This document shows, piece by piece, positions 25,918 through 33,765 of a stretch of DNA of 64,000 nucleotides. The notes below the pieces were generated by a model. The model did no database searches. It saw only the letters and a program-made list of their open reading frames with translations, and was not told the DNA's origin. Every line of letters starts with the position of its first letter. Positions within the stretch are counted from its first letter, which is position 1. The position numbers and the translations under genes are program-made. Origin of the DNA: Phycisphaerales bacterium (GTDB taxonomy: Bacteria > Planctomycetota > Phycisphaerae > Phycisphaerales > UBA1924); contig JANQNW010000023.1 of NCBI GenBank assembly GCA_028279375.1, positions 62,001 through 126,000 on the forward strand, read 5' to 3'.

Positions 25918-27672
25918 ATGTTGCGACGGTTGCTCGTACCGACCCTGGCTCTTGCCGTGGCCTCCGCCCCGGCGGGCGCCCAGCAGGTCGATGTCGAATC
26001 TTTCACGCTGGACAACGGAATGGAGTTTCTGCTCGTTCCTCGGAGTGACCAGCCCAACAACATCGCGGCCGGCTGGATGGCGCGCGTGGGCTCGGTCAAC
26101 GAACGCCCGGGCATCACCGGCATCAGCCACTTCTTTGAGCACATGATGTTCAAGGGCACTGACACGATCGGCACGACTGACGCTCAGACTGATCGCAAGT
26201 ATCGCGAGCAGCTGGCGGCGATTCGCGACCAACTCCTTGAGCTTCAGCTCGGTGAGCAATACGACCGGTGGCGTCGCGGCGAGATCGACGACCCGTGGGA
26301 CGCGAAGAACGACACGCCGAAGATAGCGGCGCTTCGGGCGGAGATGAACAATCTCACCGAGCGCCAGCGCGAGACGATCGTCAAGGACGAGTTCGATCGC
26401 GTGTACACGAATCTCGGCGCATCAGGCATGAACGCATTCACGTCCTACGACCTCACGTTCTATTTCATCACCGTCCCGAGCAACAAGTTTGAACTCTGGG
26501 CCTGGATGGAGTCCGATCGCCTTCTGAACTCCACATTCCGTGAGTTTTACGCGGAGCGCGACGTCGTGCACGAAGAGCGCCGGCTTCGCACCGAGTCCAC
26601 GCCGACTGGAGTGTTCCAGGAGCAACTCGACTCCATGTTCTGGATGAGTTCGCCCTACGGCTGGCCGGTCATCGGCTGGACGTCGGATCTGAACTCGTAC
26701 ACGCGCGCGGAAGCCGAGCGCTTCTACGACGTCTACTACCGTCCGAACAATCTCGTCGGCGTCGTCGTCGGCGACTTCGATCCGGCGGAGGCGAAGACGC
26801 TCATCAAGAGCTACTTCGGCAGACTCGAGCGCGGCGATGATCCACCGAAGGTTGTGACGCTCGAGATGGAGCAGCAGGCCGAGATGCGCATGTACGCCGA
26901 GGGCGATTTCCAGCCTCAGGTCGAGGTGCGCTATCACACGGTGCCGGCCCTTCACGCCGACACCTCCGCGCTCGAGGTCATGTCGCAGATTCTGAATCGC
27001 CGCACCGGCCGCCTCTACAAGGCGATGGTTGAGGGCAAGGAGATTGCCTCCAGCGCGGCGAGCGGCACGGACCCGCGCAAGTACGCCGGGGCGTTCAGCT
27101 TCTACGCGGAGACGAAGGGGGACGCATCGCCTGAGGATCTCGAGGAAGCGTGGTACGAGGTTCTCGCTGATCTGCAGGAGAATCTGGTCAGCGACGCGGA
27201 GCTTCAGAAGGTCAAGAATCAGTTCCTCGCCAACTCGTATCGGCGCTTGCAGAGCAACTTCTTCCTGCTCGTGCAGCTCGGGTACTACGAGGCGCTCGGG
27301 GAGTGGGAATACCTGAACAACCAGCGCGACATGGTGGACGCCGTCACGGCGGAGGACATCAAGCGCGTCGCGAATACGTATTTCGAGAAGACCAATCGCA
27401 CGGTCGCGATCTACACACGCGAGGCCGGTACGCAGCCTGAAGATCCTGAACTCCTGGCGATGCCGCCGCAGGCGCGGGCGATGGTGAAGCAGACGCTTGC
27501 CCGACTGGAGGAGGTCACGATCGCGGAGCTCGACATGCTCAGGCAGCAGATGTCGATGATGGCCGCGCAGGCCGCCCAGGTGCCGGCGGAGTTTCAGTCA
27601 GCGTTCGATTACATCCTGGAAGCAATGCGCGAGAAGATCGCTGAGCTCGAGGCAGAGGAGGCGGGTTCATGA
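25918..27672 (+). CDS. Secreted M16 (insulinase/pitrilysin-family) zinc peptidase, catalytic subunit
   Basis: A 584-residue protein with a signal peptide ending PAGAQ. The inverted zinc motif H71-F-F-E74-H75 is intact and is followed by MMFKGT. The third ligand is probably E219 or E220 (DVVHEERR). An insert of about 70 charged, helical residues (about 90-160) separates the motif from the NAFTSYDLTFYF block, as in a subset of secreted M16 peptidases. The second half (about 240-500) is the non-catalytic M16 C-terminal domain with YRPNNLVGVVVGDFD. The end is a coiled-coil-like helix. It is coupled to the next M16 gene, so the pair likely forms a periplasmic heterodimer degrading peptides. Confidence 0.9.
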   Translation: MLRRLLVPTLALAVASAPAGAQQVDVESFTLDNGMEFLLVPRSDQPNNIAAGWMARVGSVNERPGITGISHFFEHMMFKGTDTIGTTDAQTDRKYREQLAAIRDQLLELQLGEQYDRWRRGEIDDPWDAKNDTPKIAALRAEMNNLTERQRETIVKDEFDRVYTNLGASGMNAFTSYDLTFYFITVPSNKFELWAWMESDRLLNSTFREFYAERDVVHEERRLRTESTPTGVFQEQLDSMFWMSSPYGWPVIGWTSDLNSYTRAEAERFYDVYYRPNNLVGVVVGDFDPAEAKTLIKSYFGRLERGDDPPKVVTLEMEQQAEMRMYAEGDFQPQVEVRYHTVPALHADTSALEVMSQILNRRTGRLYKAMVEGKEIASSAASGTDPRKYAGAFSFYAETKGDASPEDLEEAWYEVLADLQENLVSDAELQKVKNQFLANSYRRLQSNFFLLVQLGYYEALGEWEYLNNQRDMVDAVTAEDIKRVANTYFEKTNRTVAIYTREAGTQPEDPELLAMPPQARAMVKQTLARLEEVTIAELDMLRQQMSMMAAQAAQVPAEFQSAFDYILEAMREKIAELEAEEAGS

Positions 27673-29192
27673 GAGGCCTCACGAAGAACATTGGAGACAG
27701 AGGAATGATGAGATCCACCAGGATGCTCGCGCTCGCCGGTTCCGTCGCGATGGTCGCCTCGAGCGTCGCGGTGGCGGAGGTGCCGGAGCGCCCCGAGAAC
27801 ATCGACTTCAAACCGCTCAACTTCGAGCCGCCGCTCGCGGACGAGTATCGGCACACGCTTTCAACCGGCGTGCCGGTGTACGTGGCGCCGAGCCGTGAGT
27901 TCCCGCTCGTGACGATCTCGTTCACGTTCAAGGGCGGGTCGTATCTCGACCCCGCGGACAAGGTCGGACTGGCGTCGATGACGGGCGCCCAGATTCGACA
28001 GGGCGGCACGACGACGATCTCGGCGGAGGATCTCGATGAGAAGTTCGATTTCCTCGCCGCGAGCGTCTCGAGTTTCGCAGCGGGTGATCAGTCCGGCGCG
28101 TCGCTGAACTGCCTCACGTCGAATCTCGACGAGTCCTTCGCGCTCTTCATGGACATGGTTCGAAACCCAGGTTTCGACTCCGATCGCATGAGGCTCGCCG
28201 TCGAACAGCGACTCGAGCAGATGAAGCAGCGCAACGACGACGCGGACAGCATCCTGGGCCGCGAGTGGTCTGCCCTCATGTACGGGCGCAATCACTATCA
28301 GGGGCGCGTCGCGACGGAGGAGATGACCAGGAGCATCACCGTGGACGACATGCGTCGCTTCCACGAGGAGATCTTCACGCCGGGCAATCTGATCGTCGGC
28401 GTGACGGGTGATATCGAGGTCGCAGAGGCGCTTTCGATGCTCGAGCGCGCGTTCGACGGCTGGGAAGCCGGCAGTCGCATGCCTGATCCAGCCGGGCCCA
28501 CCGAGGAAATCGCTGCAGGCGTGTATCGCATCGAGAAGGACATCCCGCAGGGCAAGGTCCGCCTCGGCATGCGTGGCGTGAAGCGCGATGATCCCGAGTA
28601 CTTCCCGCTCACGATCATGAATGACGTCCTCGGGGGCGGCGGCTTCACGAGTCGCATCATGAGCCGAGTGCGAAGCGACGAAGGACTTGCGTACGGCGCC
28701 GGTTCGATGATGTGGATGCCCCCGTACTACGAGGGCGAGTTCCGCGCGTCTTACGCATCGAAGAACCGGACCGTGGCCTTCGCGCTGAAGATCATCTTCG
28801 AGGAGATCGAGAGAATGCGCTCCGAACTCGTGCCCGAGGAGGAACTCGAGACCGCTCGCGCTTCATTCATCGAGACGTTCCCGCGGACATTCGAGTCGAA
28901 GCAGGGGATGCTCAATGTCTTCATTAGTGACGAGTGGACGGGACGCGATCCCAGCTTCTGGAAGAATTACCGAGACAACATTCGGCGCGTCTCCGCGAAG
29001 GACGTTCAGTCCGCTGCGAAGAAGCACCTGCATCCTGATGACATGGCCGTGCTCGTCGTTGGCAAGTGGGATGAGATCTACCCCGGCGACCTCGAGGGGC
29101 GCGCGAGCATGGCGGACTTTTTCGAGGGCGTCTCAACGGAGCTGCCGCTCCGCGATCCGCTGACGCAGGAGCCGCTTCCGGCCTCTGAGTAG
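27669..29192 (+). CDS. M16-family protein lacking the zinc motif (partner subunit)
   Basis: A 507-residue protein. The first ATG (27669) overlaps the upstream stop (ATGA) and has AGAGGAGG about 7 bases before it, so I use it; ATGs at 27705/27708 would give a shorter signal peptide and are possible. The signal sequence ends VAVAE. At the place of HxxEH it reads GLASMTGAQIR, so zinc ligands are absent. The M16 scaffold is otherwise clear: LTSNLDESFALFMDMVRNP, FTPGNLIVGVTGDI, and NDVLGGGGFTSRIMSRVR with the R/Y substrate-binding region (EGLAYG). In such pairs the inactive subunit completes the chamber. Confidence 0.88.
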   Translation: MRGLTKNIGDRGMMRSTRMLALAGSVAMVASSVAVAEVPERPENIDFKPLNFEPPLADEYRHTLSTGVPVYVAPSREFPLVTISFTFKGGSYLDPADKVGLASMTGAQIRQGGTTTISAEDLDEKFDFLAASVSSFAAGDQSGASLNCLTSNLDESFALFMDMVRNPGFDSDRMRLAVEQRLEQMKQRNDDADSILGREWSALMYGRNHYQGRVATEEMTRSITVDDMRRFHEEIFTPGNLIVGVTGDIEVAEALSMLERAFDGWEAGSRMPDPAGPTEEIAAGVYRIEKDIPQGKVRLGMRGVKRDDPEYFPLTIMNDVLGGGGFTSRIMSRVRSDEGLAYGAGSMMWMPPYYEGEFRASYASKNRTVAFALKIIFEEIERMRSELVPEEELETARASFIETFPRTFESKQGMLNVFISDEWTGRDPSFWKNYRDNIRRVSAKDVQSAAKKHLHPDDMAVLVVGKWDEIYPGDLEGRASMADFFEGVSTELPLRDPLTQEPLPASE

Positions 29193-29218
29193 AGAATCAG
29201 CAACCTGATCCAGACAAG

Positions 29219-29267
29219 CGCGCCGCGCTGTCTCCGACCTGCCTCAGGTCGCAGATGGCGCGGCGTG
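29219..29267. terminator. Possible terminator between convergent genes
   Basis: A 10-pair stem with one wobble (29219-29228 with 29258-29267, CGCCGCGC/GCGCGGCG core) encloses a second small hairpin (GACCTG-CCTCAGGTC region). It is followed by TTTC on the plus strand only. It sits in the 77-base gap between the M16 pair and the convergent Fe-S gene. Confidence 0.4.
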
Positions 29268-29269
29268 TT

Positions 29270-31270
29270 TCATTCATCAAGACCTTGAAGGACGGCGTCA
29301 GCCTCCGCGTCCCGGCCCAGTTGCCGGAGGATGATCGCGACGCGCTGCAGGTGACCGCTTCGTGCCTCCGGTTCCTTCTCCGCTCGCTCCATGAGCTCAT
29401 CGATGGCGCGCTGCGGCTCGCCCATCGAGAGCAGCGTTGACAGGCGCAGGTCGAAGACCGCGTGATCCGTTGGCGCCATCTCCATCGCCTGATCGCTGGC
29501 GCTGACGGCTTCCTCGTATCGACCCGAAGCCGCGTAGAGGTTCGCGAGACGAGCGAGCGAGCGCGGCGGCAGACCAACGCTTCCATATCCCTGTTCGTAG
29601 ATCTCGATGGCCTTGGCCATGTTGTTGAGGGAGAGCGCGATGTTGGCACACACTTCGCGCGTCATGGGAAGGTCCGGATCCTCGTTCAGGAACTCGAATC
29701 CTTCACGAATCGCCTCCTCGTCTCTCCCTTGCATCAGGATGGTGCGCAGGAGATCCGCACACATCTGATCGATGACGCCTTCGCGCTCGAGCACACGCCG
29801 GAAGAGCGCCTCCGCTTCGATCGCGTCTCCCTTGACGACATGGAGCATCGCCAGCGTGGCGTCAACTGCGGGCGTGCTCATGAAGCCGATGCCGCCGGCG
29901 CCGAGCGGACGCGCGGTGTTGAGATGTGCGATGGCGCGATCAGCGCGGGCGATGGCCTCTGCGGGGATCGAACCGGCGGCCTGAGCGAACGCAGCTTCGC
30001 GAGACACCAAATCGCCGACACTGGCGGCCACTCGATCGCCGCGCAAGCGCTGATATTTGAGGACGCCGGACTGAAGCGTGAATGCGCCGATGATCGCGGC
30101 CAGAGCGAGCCAGGACGCGCCTGCGCCCGTGGTGCGACCGCTCTTACGCAGCTGGAACTGATGAAACCGCACATTTTGTTCACTCAGGATGCGCGAGGCG
30201 ATCCAGAAGATGTACGTCGAGCAGCCGGCGGCGCCGATCGCCATAAGCATTGGGATCAGCCCGTAGAGATTTCGATACGCCATGAAGCAGAAGAAGAGCA
30301 CGAGCGCAAGCGCGATCTCCTCACCCCAGGTGAGATCGAACTTCCGCTTGGGTCGCGTCTCCGTCTTCGGCGCTCCTTTGATCGCCGCGGGCCTCGTGAA
30401 TCCGAACGAAAGCGCGTCGTTCGGACACACACTGACGCAGTCCATGCATTTCATGCAGCCTGGATCAACGACCATGCCATAGGCGCTGATTTCCTCGTGC
30501 ACGCGCACATTCGATGTGCACGCGGCCGTGCAGTGGCCACATCCCTCGCACTTGTCATGATCGACGACGATGCGCCCCGGCGCGACCTTGTCGACCGGCG
30601 CGAAGAAGCCGCCATATGGGCAGCCATAGGTGCAGAAGCCCTTGGCGCCGAGGAAATACACCGTGGCGAATCCACAGATCAGGAGGAAGGGGATTGCGAC
30701 AAGAGGCCCGGCGAACGTCTGCCAGAAATCCTCCTCGATCATGTGATTCGTGAGCGTCGGCGCAGGAATATCCGTGAACAGAATCCGGTACGCCGTTGGC
30801 CAGACGAACATGTAAAGCGCAAGCAGGAGGGGCGCATAGATGAGCAGGCGCGAGCGAAACGGTTTCGGGCGGATGCCGATCTTCCGGAGCATCCAGTAGC
30901 AGAGGTCCTGCAGCGCGACGACATGGCAGAGCCATCCGCACATGAATCGTCCGAAGATGAGCGTCGCGAGCAGCGCCAGCGCGAAGAATATAAATCCGGC
31001 ATTGACAGCGCCGCGCTCGAGCGTCTGCATCGCCTCGGAGGGCTCGACTGGGGACAGCGTGCTGCCGCTGATCTTCCATTGGACGATGTGCGCGATGATG
31101 AGCACATGCACGGCGATCAGCACGATCGCGCGGCGCTTGCCGTTCTTCGATCGCGCCATCGCAGGCCGGGCGCCGGCTTCTGGCAGGACCGTGAGACTCA
31201 CATCGCCCGATCCACCTGCGGCTGGCCCGCATGATCGGCTCTTCTTGGAGTTCTTCGGGCGGGGCTTCAT
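29270..31270 (-). CDS. Membrane 4Fe-4S protein (NapH/CcoG-like) fused to C-terminal TPR repeats
   Basis: A 666-residue membrane protein. About six membrane helices lie within residues 48-205 and 315-400. Two CxxxC pairs sit at helix ends (C111/C115 in FGRFMCGWLCH; C213/C217 in KGFCTYGCPYG), as in NapH, NosR and CcoG. Two ferredoxin clusters follow: CEGCGHCTAAC (241-251) and CMKCMDCVSVCP (272-283). The expected role is electron transfer between the quinone pool and a periplasmic or assembly partner. Unlike CcoG, the C-terminus (about 430-660) is a run of TPR-like helical pairs rather than an Ig-like domain. The start lacks a ribosome site; ATG at 31157-31159 is an alternative. Confidence 0.82.
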   Translation of the reverse strand: MKPRPKNSKKSRSCGPAAGGSGDVSLTVLPEAGARPAMARSKNGKRRAIVLIAVHVLIIAHIVQWKISGSTLSPVEPSEAMQTLERGAVNAGFIFFALALLATLIFGRFMCGWLCHVVALQDLCYWMLRKIGIRPKPFRSRLLIYAPLLLALYMFVWPTAYRILFTDIPAPTLTNHMIEEDFWQTFAGPLVAIPFLLICGFATVYFLGAKGFCTYGCPYGGFFAPVDKVAPGRIVVDHDKCEGCGHCTAACTSNVRVHEEISAYGMVVDPGCMKCMDCVSVCPNDALSFGFTRPAAIKGAPKTETRPKRKFDLTWGEEIALALVLFFCFMAYRNLYGLIPMLMAIGAAGCSTYIFWIASRILSEQNVRFHQFQLRKSGRTTGAGASWLALAAIIGAFTLQSGVLKYQRLRGDRVAASVGDLVSREAAFAQAAGSIPAEAIARADRAIAHLNTARPLGAGGIGFMSTPAVDATLAMLHVVKGDAIEAEALFRRVLEREGVIDQMCADLLRTILMQGRDEEAIREGFEFLNEDPDLPMTREVCANIALSLNNMAKAIEIYEQGYGSVGLPPRSLARLANLYAASGRYEEAVSASDQAMEMAPTDHAVFDLRLSTLLSMGEPQRAIDELMERAEKEPEARSGHLQRVAIILRQLGRDAEADAVLQGLDE

Positions 31271-31423
31271 GCGGGAAACAACTGGTTGGGTCCGAGGAGG
31301 AGTTGGGGGGGCGCTGGACCGGTATCCGCTCCCGGAGTCTAAGTCCGCCAGTCAGGATCGGCAGGCGGCGCGGTTCGATGGGCCGGGATCCAAAAAAGAT
31401 CCGCCATGCCTGTGAATGAATCT

Positions 31424-31451
31424 TTGCGGACCTGAGGGCCAGTGCTAGGCT
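31424..31451 (+). promoter_or_regulatory. Candidate promoter and structured leader start of the sugar dehydrogenase gene
   Basis: TTGCGG (31424-31429) and TAGGCT (31446-31451) are 16 bases apart, in the 414-base divergent gap 31271-31684. Transcription would start near 31458, giving a 227-base leader. Confidence 0.35.
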
Positions 31452-31615
31452 GCCCGGGCCTGAGGCCGCGTGGAACCGGTTTGTCTCAGGCAGGCCGCCT
31501 TGGCTGCGGCTGGTTATCGGCGGCTGCAGGGAGGAGATCGCACCCTCGACTGGGTTCGATGCTGTATCGGCGTCCCGTGGGACACGAGACCCTCGGGAGA
31601 CCGGGATCCATGTAG

Positions 31616-31650
31616 CCGCAGGATGCGAACCGACTGACCAGAACCTGCGG
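31616..31650 (+). promoter_or_regulatory. Leader hairpin before the sugar dehydrogenase gene
   Basis: CCGCAGG (31616-31622) and CCTGCGG (31644-31650) pair perfectly over 7 bp around a 21-base loop, ending about 20 bases before the AAGGAGA ribosome site. It does not match a riboswitch class I can recognise. Confidence 0.35.
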
Positions 31651-31684
31651 AGCAGGCTCAAAAGAGACTGGCAAGGAGAGATAC

Positions 31685-33214
31685 ATGACGAGGCATCAGC
31701 TTGTGGGCGCCCTGGCACTGATTGCAGGCGGCGCGCTCCTGGCGACGAACGTGGCCACCGCGACGACGAAGAGCGACCAGCCGGTCGCGGCGATCAGCGC
31801 TCCCAGCGCGTCAGAGCGCGGCGCGCCGCTCGTGCTCACAACCGAACTCTATGCGTCCGGGTTGTCCGACCCGATCTACCTGACGCATGCGCCGGACGAC
31901 TTCAGCCGTGAGTTCGTGATCGAGCAGAACACGCGTCGGATTCGCATCATCAAGGACGGCGTTGTCACCGGCACCTTCCTGACGGTCACGAGCGCGAGCC
32001 CCTCGGGCAGCGAGCGCGGGCTTCTCGGCCTCGCGTTCCACCCGGACTACGAGAACAACGGTTACTTCTACGTCAACTACACGGCTGGCTCGAGCCCCGG
32101 CTCGACCGTCGTCGAGCGATACCAGGTGAGCGCTGGTGATCCGGATGTCGCGAATGCGTCGAGCGGAACGCCCGTCATTTCGTTCTCGCAGGACTTTGGC
32201 AATCACAACGGCGGCTGGATCGACTTCGGCCCCGATGGGTATCTCTACATCGCGACCGGCGACGGCGGCAGCGGCAACGATCCGCTCGCACGTGCCCAGG
32301 CGACGAACACGCTGCTCGGGAAGATGCTCCGCATCGACGTCGACGGCGACGATTTTCCGGGAGATCCGAACGCCAACTATGCGATTCCAGCAGGCAATCC
32401 GTTCGCCATGAGTGGCGGTCTCAAGGAGATCTGGCATCGCGGACTGCGCAATCCGTGGCGCAATGACTTCGACGAAGAGACCGGCGATCTCTACATCGGC
32501 GACGTTGGGCAGAGCGCCCGAGAGGAAATCAGTTTCCAGCCCGCCGGTGTCGGCAACCTGAACTTCGGCTGGCGATGCATGGAAGGCAACCGCTGCACCA
32601 GCCTCACCGGTTGCACGTGCTTCTCGACCGCCCTGACCGATCCCATCATCGACTATGTCTGGACGCAGGCGCCGTGCAGCTCCGTCACCGGAGGCCATGT
32701 CTATCGCGGCTGTGCGATCCCGGAACTCCAGGGCACGTACTTCTACGGCGACTACTGCCGTGGGCAGATCTGGTCGCTCGAGTATGACGGTTCGACCGTC
32801 TCGAACTCGCAGGAGCGCACGGCGGAGCTCGCGGCAGGCTCGTGGGCGCAGACATTCGGACTCGCGTCATTCGGTGAGGATGCGTACGGCGAGATCTACA
32901 TCGTGATGATCGGCGGCACGATTCACAAGATCGTCGCCGCGTCCGGCGCCACCTGCGATGACTGCAACAGCACTGAATCGTGCGATCTCTGCGACATCAA
33001 GGACGGCACGAGCTCTGACAGCGGCGGCAACGGCATTCCGGATGAGTGCGAGTGCCCGTGGGACCTCGACGGCGACGGCGCTGTCGGCTCCGGCGATCTC
33101 GCTGAACTCATCTCGTTCTGGACTCAGGTCGGCGTCCCTGCGGACTTCGATGGCGGCGGCGTCGGCTCTTCCGACCTGGCCATTCTTCTTGGTCGCTGGG
33201 GACCGTGTCCCTGA
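31685..33214 (+). CDS. Secreted PQQ-type glucose/sorbosone dehydrogenase-like protein with dockerin-like tail
   Basis: A 509-residue exported protein with AAGGAGA before the ATG and a signal peptide (about residues 1-27). Residues about 50-420 form the six-bladed beta-propeller of the glucose/sorbosone dehydrogenase family, which oxidises sugars with pyrroloquinoline quinone: SERGLLGLAFHPDYENNG, HNGGWIDFGPDGYLYIATG, LLGKMLRIDVDG, GLRNPWRNDFD. Residues about 425-455 are a Cys-rich linker with CDDCN, SCDLC and GNGIPDECE, a pattern common in planctomycete secreted proteins. Residues 457-509 are the GRWGPCP tail. It may act on polysaccharide-derived sugars outside the cell; substrate and cofactor use are not proven. 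Confidence 0.88.
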   Translation: MTRHQLVGALALIAGGALLATNVATATTKSDQPVAAISAPSASERGAPLVLTTELYASGLSDPIYLTHAPDDFSREFVIEQNTRRIRIIKDGVVTGTFLTVTSASPSGSERGLLGLAFHPDYENNGYFYVNYTAGSSPGSTVVERYQVSAGDPDVANASSGTPVISFSQDFGNHNGGWIDFGPDGYLYIATGDGGSGNDPLARAQATNTLLGKMLRIDVDGDDFPGDPNANYAIPAGNPFAMSGGLKEIWHRGLRNPWRNDFDEETGDLYIGDVGQSAREEISFQPAGVGNLNFGWRCMEGNRCTSLTGCTCFSTALTDPIIDYVWTQAPCSSVTGGHVYRGCAIPELQGTYFYGDYCRGQIWSLEYDGSTVSNSQERTAELAAGSWAQTFGLASFGEDAYGEIYIVMIGGTIHKIVAASGATCDDCNSTESCDLCDIKDGTSSDSGGNGIPDECECPWDLDGDGAVGSGDLAELISFWTQVGVPADFDGGGVGSSDLAILLGRWGPCP

Positions 33215-33245
33215 GTGACTGATTGAACGTTTGAGCGAATCGAAT

Positions 33246-33281
33246 AACGCCGCGGGCGAAGGTCCGCGGCGTTGTTGTTTT
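33246..33281 (+). terminator. Intrinsic terminator after the sugar dehydrogenase gene
   Basis: A perfect 10-bp stem (33246-33255 with 33264-33273, AACGCCGCGG and its complement), an 8-base loop and the tract GTTGTTTT. Confidence 0.85.
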
Positions 33282-33451
33282 CGGACACAGCGGCGGTCCG
33301 ATTCGTGTAATCGCTTATCTGGACGTGTGAATAAGAAGTAAGCGTCCCGAAACATCGACGGTTGCGCCGCCTGCGACGGCGTTGCGCGCAACAGCGCACA
33401 TTTGCGCTTCCGCCCCGCATGGCGCGTGGTACACTCGAATAGTCGACGTGT

Positions 33452-33487
33452 AACCACCACTGGTTGCAGGTCTTACAACGAAAGACC
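33452..33487 (+). promoter_or_regulatory. Two tandem hairpins in the leader of the 68-residue gene
   Basis: AACCA-CCAC-TGGTT (33452-33465) and GGTCTT-7 bases-AAGACC (33469-33487) are perfect stems directly before the AGAGGAGG ribosome site. A TACACT box (33430-33435) upstream could be the -10 element, so the hairpins would be transcribed. Confidence 0.45.
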
Positions 33488-33503
33488 AGAGGAGGCGGCG
33501 CAT

Positions 33504-33710
33504 ATGCGAAGCCGAGTGCGTGAGATGTTTGGGATTGCGGCGATCTTCGGTGTCGCTGCTCTCGCCATGATCGCGCTTCCCTCTTCCAGCGCTGCCGATC
33601 GATCTCCCGGCGTCGACGCCATCGATCGCTCCGGCGAACTGCATGCCGGCGTCCTGCTTCCCAAACGCACGAAGCTGATCATCGACTACAAGCGCGTCGA
33701 GATCGCCTGA
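33504..33710 (+). CDS. Small exported or membrane-anchored protein (68 residues)
   Basis: AGAGGAGG at about 8 bases before ATG 33504 fixes the start. A basic N-terminus (MRSRVREMFG) and one hydrophobic stretch (IAAIFGVAALAMIAL) are followed by PSSSAAD, which could be a signal peptidase site, leaving about 36 mature residues that end in a basic segment (PKRTKLIIDYKRVEIA). No family recognised. It stands alone between a terminator and the convergent queA gene, behind a structured leader. Confidence 0.6.
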   Translation: MRSRVREMFGIAAIFGVAALAMIALPSSSAADRSPGVDAIDRSGELHAGVLLPKRTKLIIDYKRVEIA

Positions 33711-33765
33711 GCGAAGCAGGCCCTCCTCAACACACTCTTCAGATCCATCAGGGCTGTGCCTGCAT

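Noticed and set aside
29462-31234. 590-codon open frame opposite the Fe-S/TPR gene
   Set aside because: The leftward frame contains intact ferredoxin motifs and membrane helices; the opposing frame is Arg/Glu/Asp-rich low-information sequence.
31452-31684. Cobalamin riboswitch suggested by a GGGAGACCGGG stretch
   Set aside because: Other required cobalamin elements (the GCCACTG box and upstream conserved core) are missing, so only a structured leader is reported.
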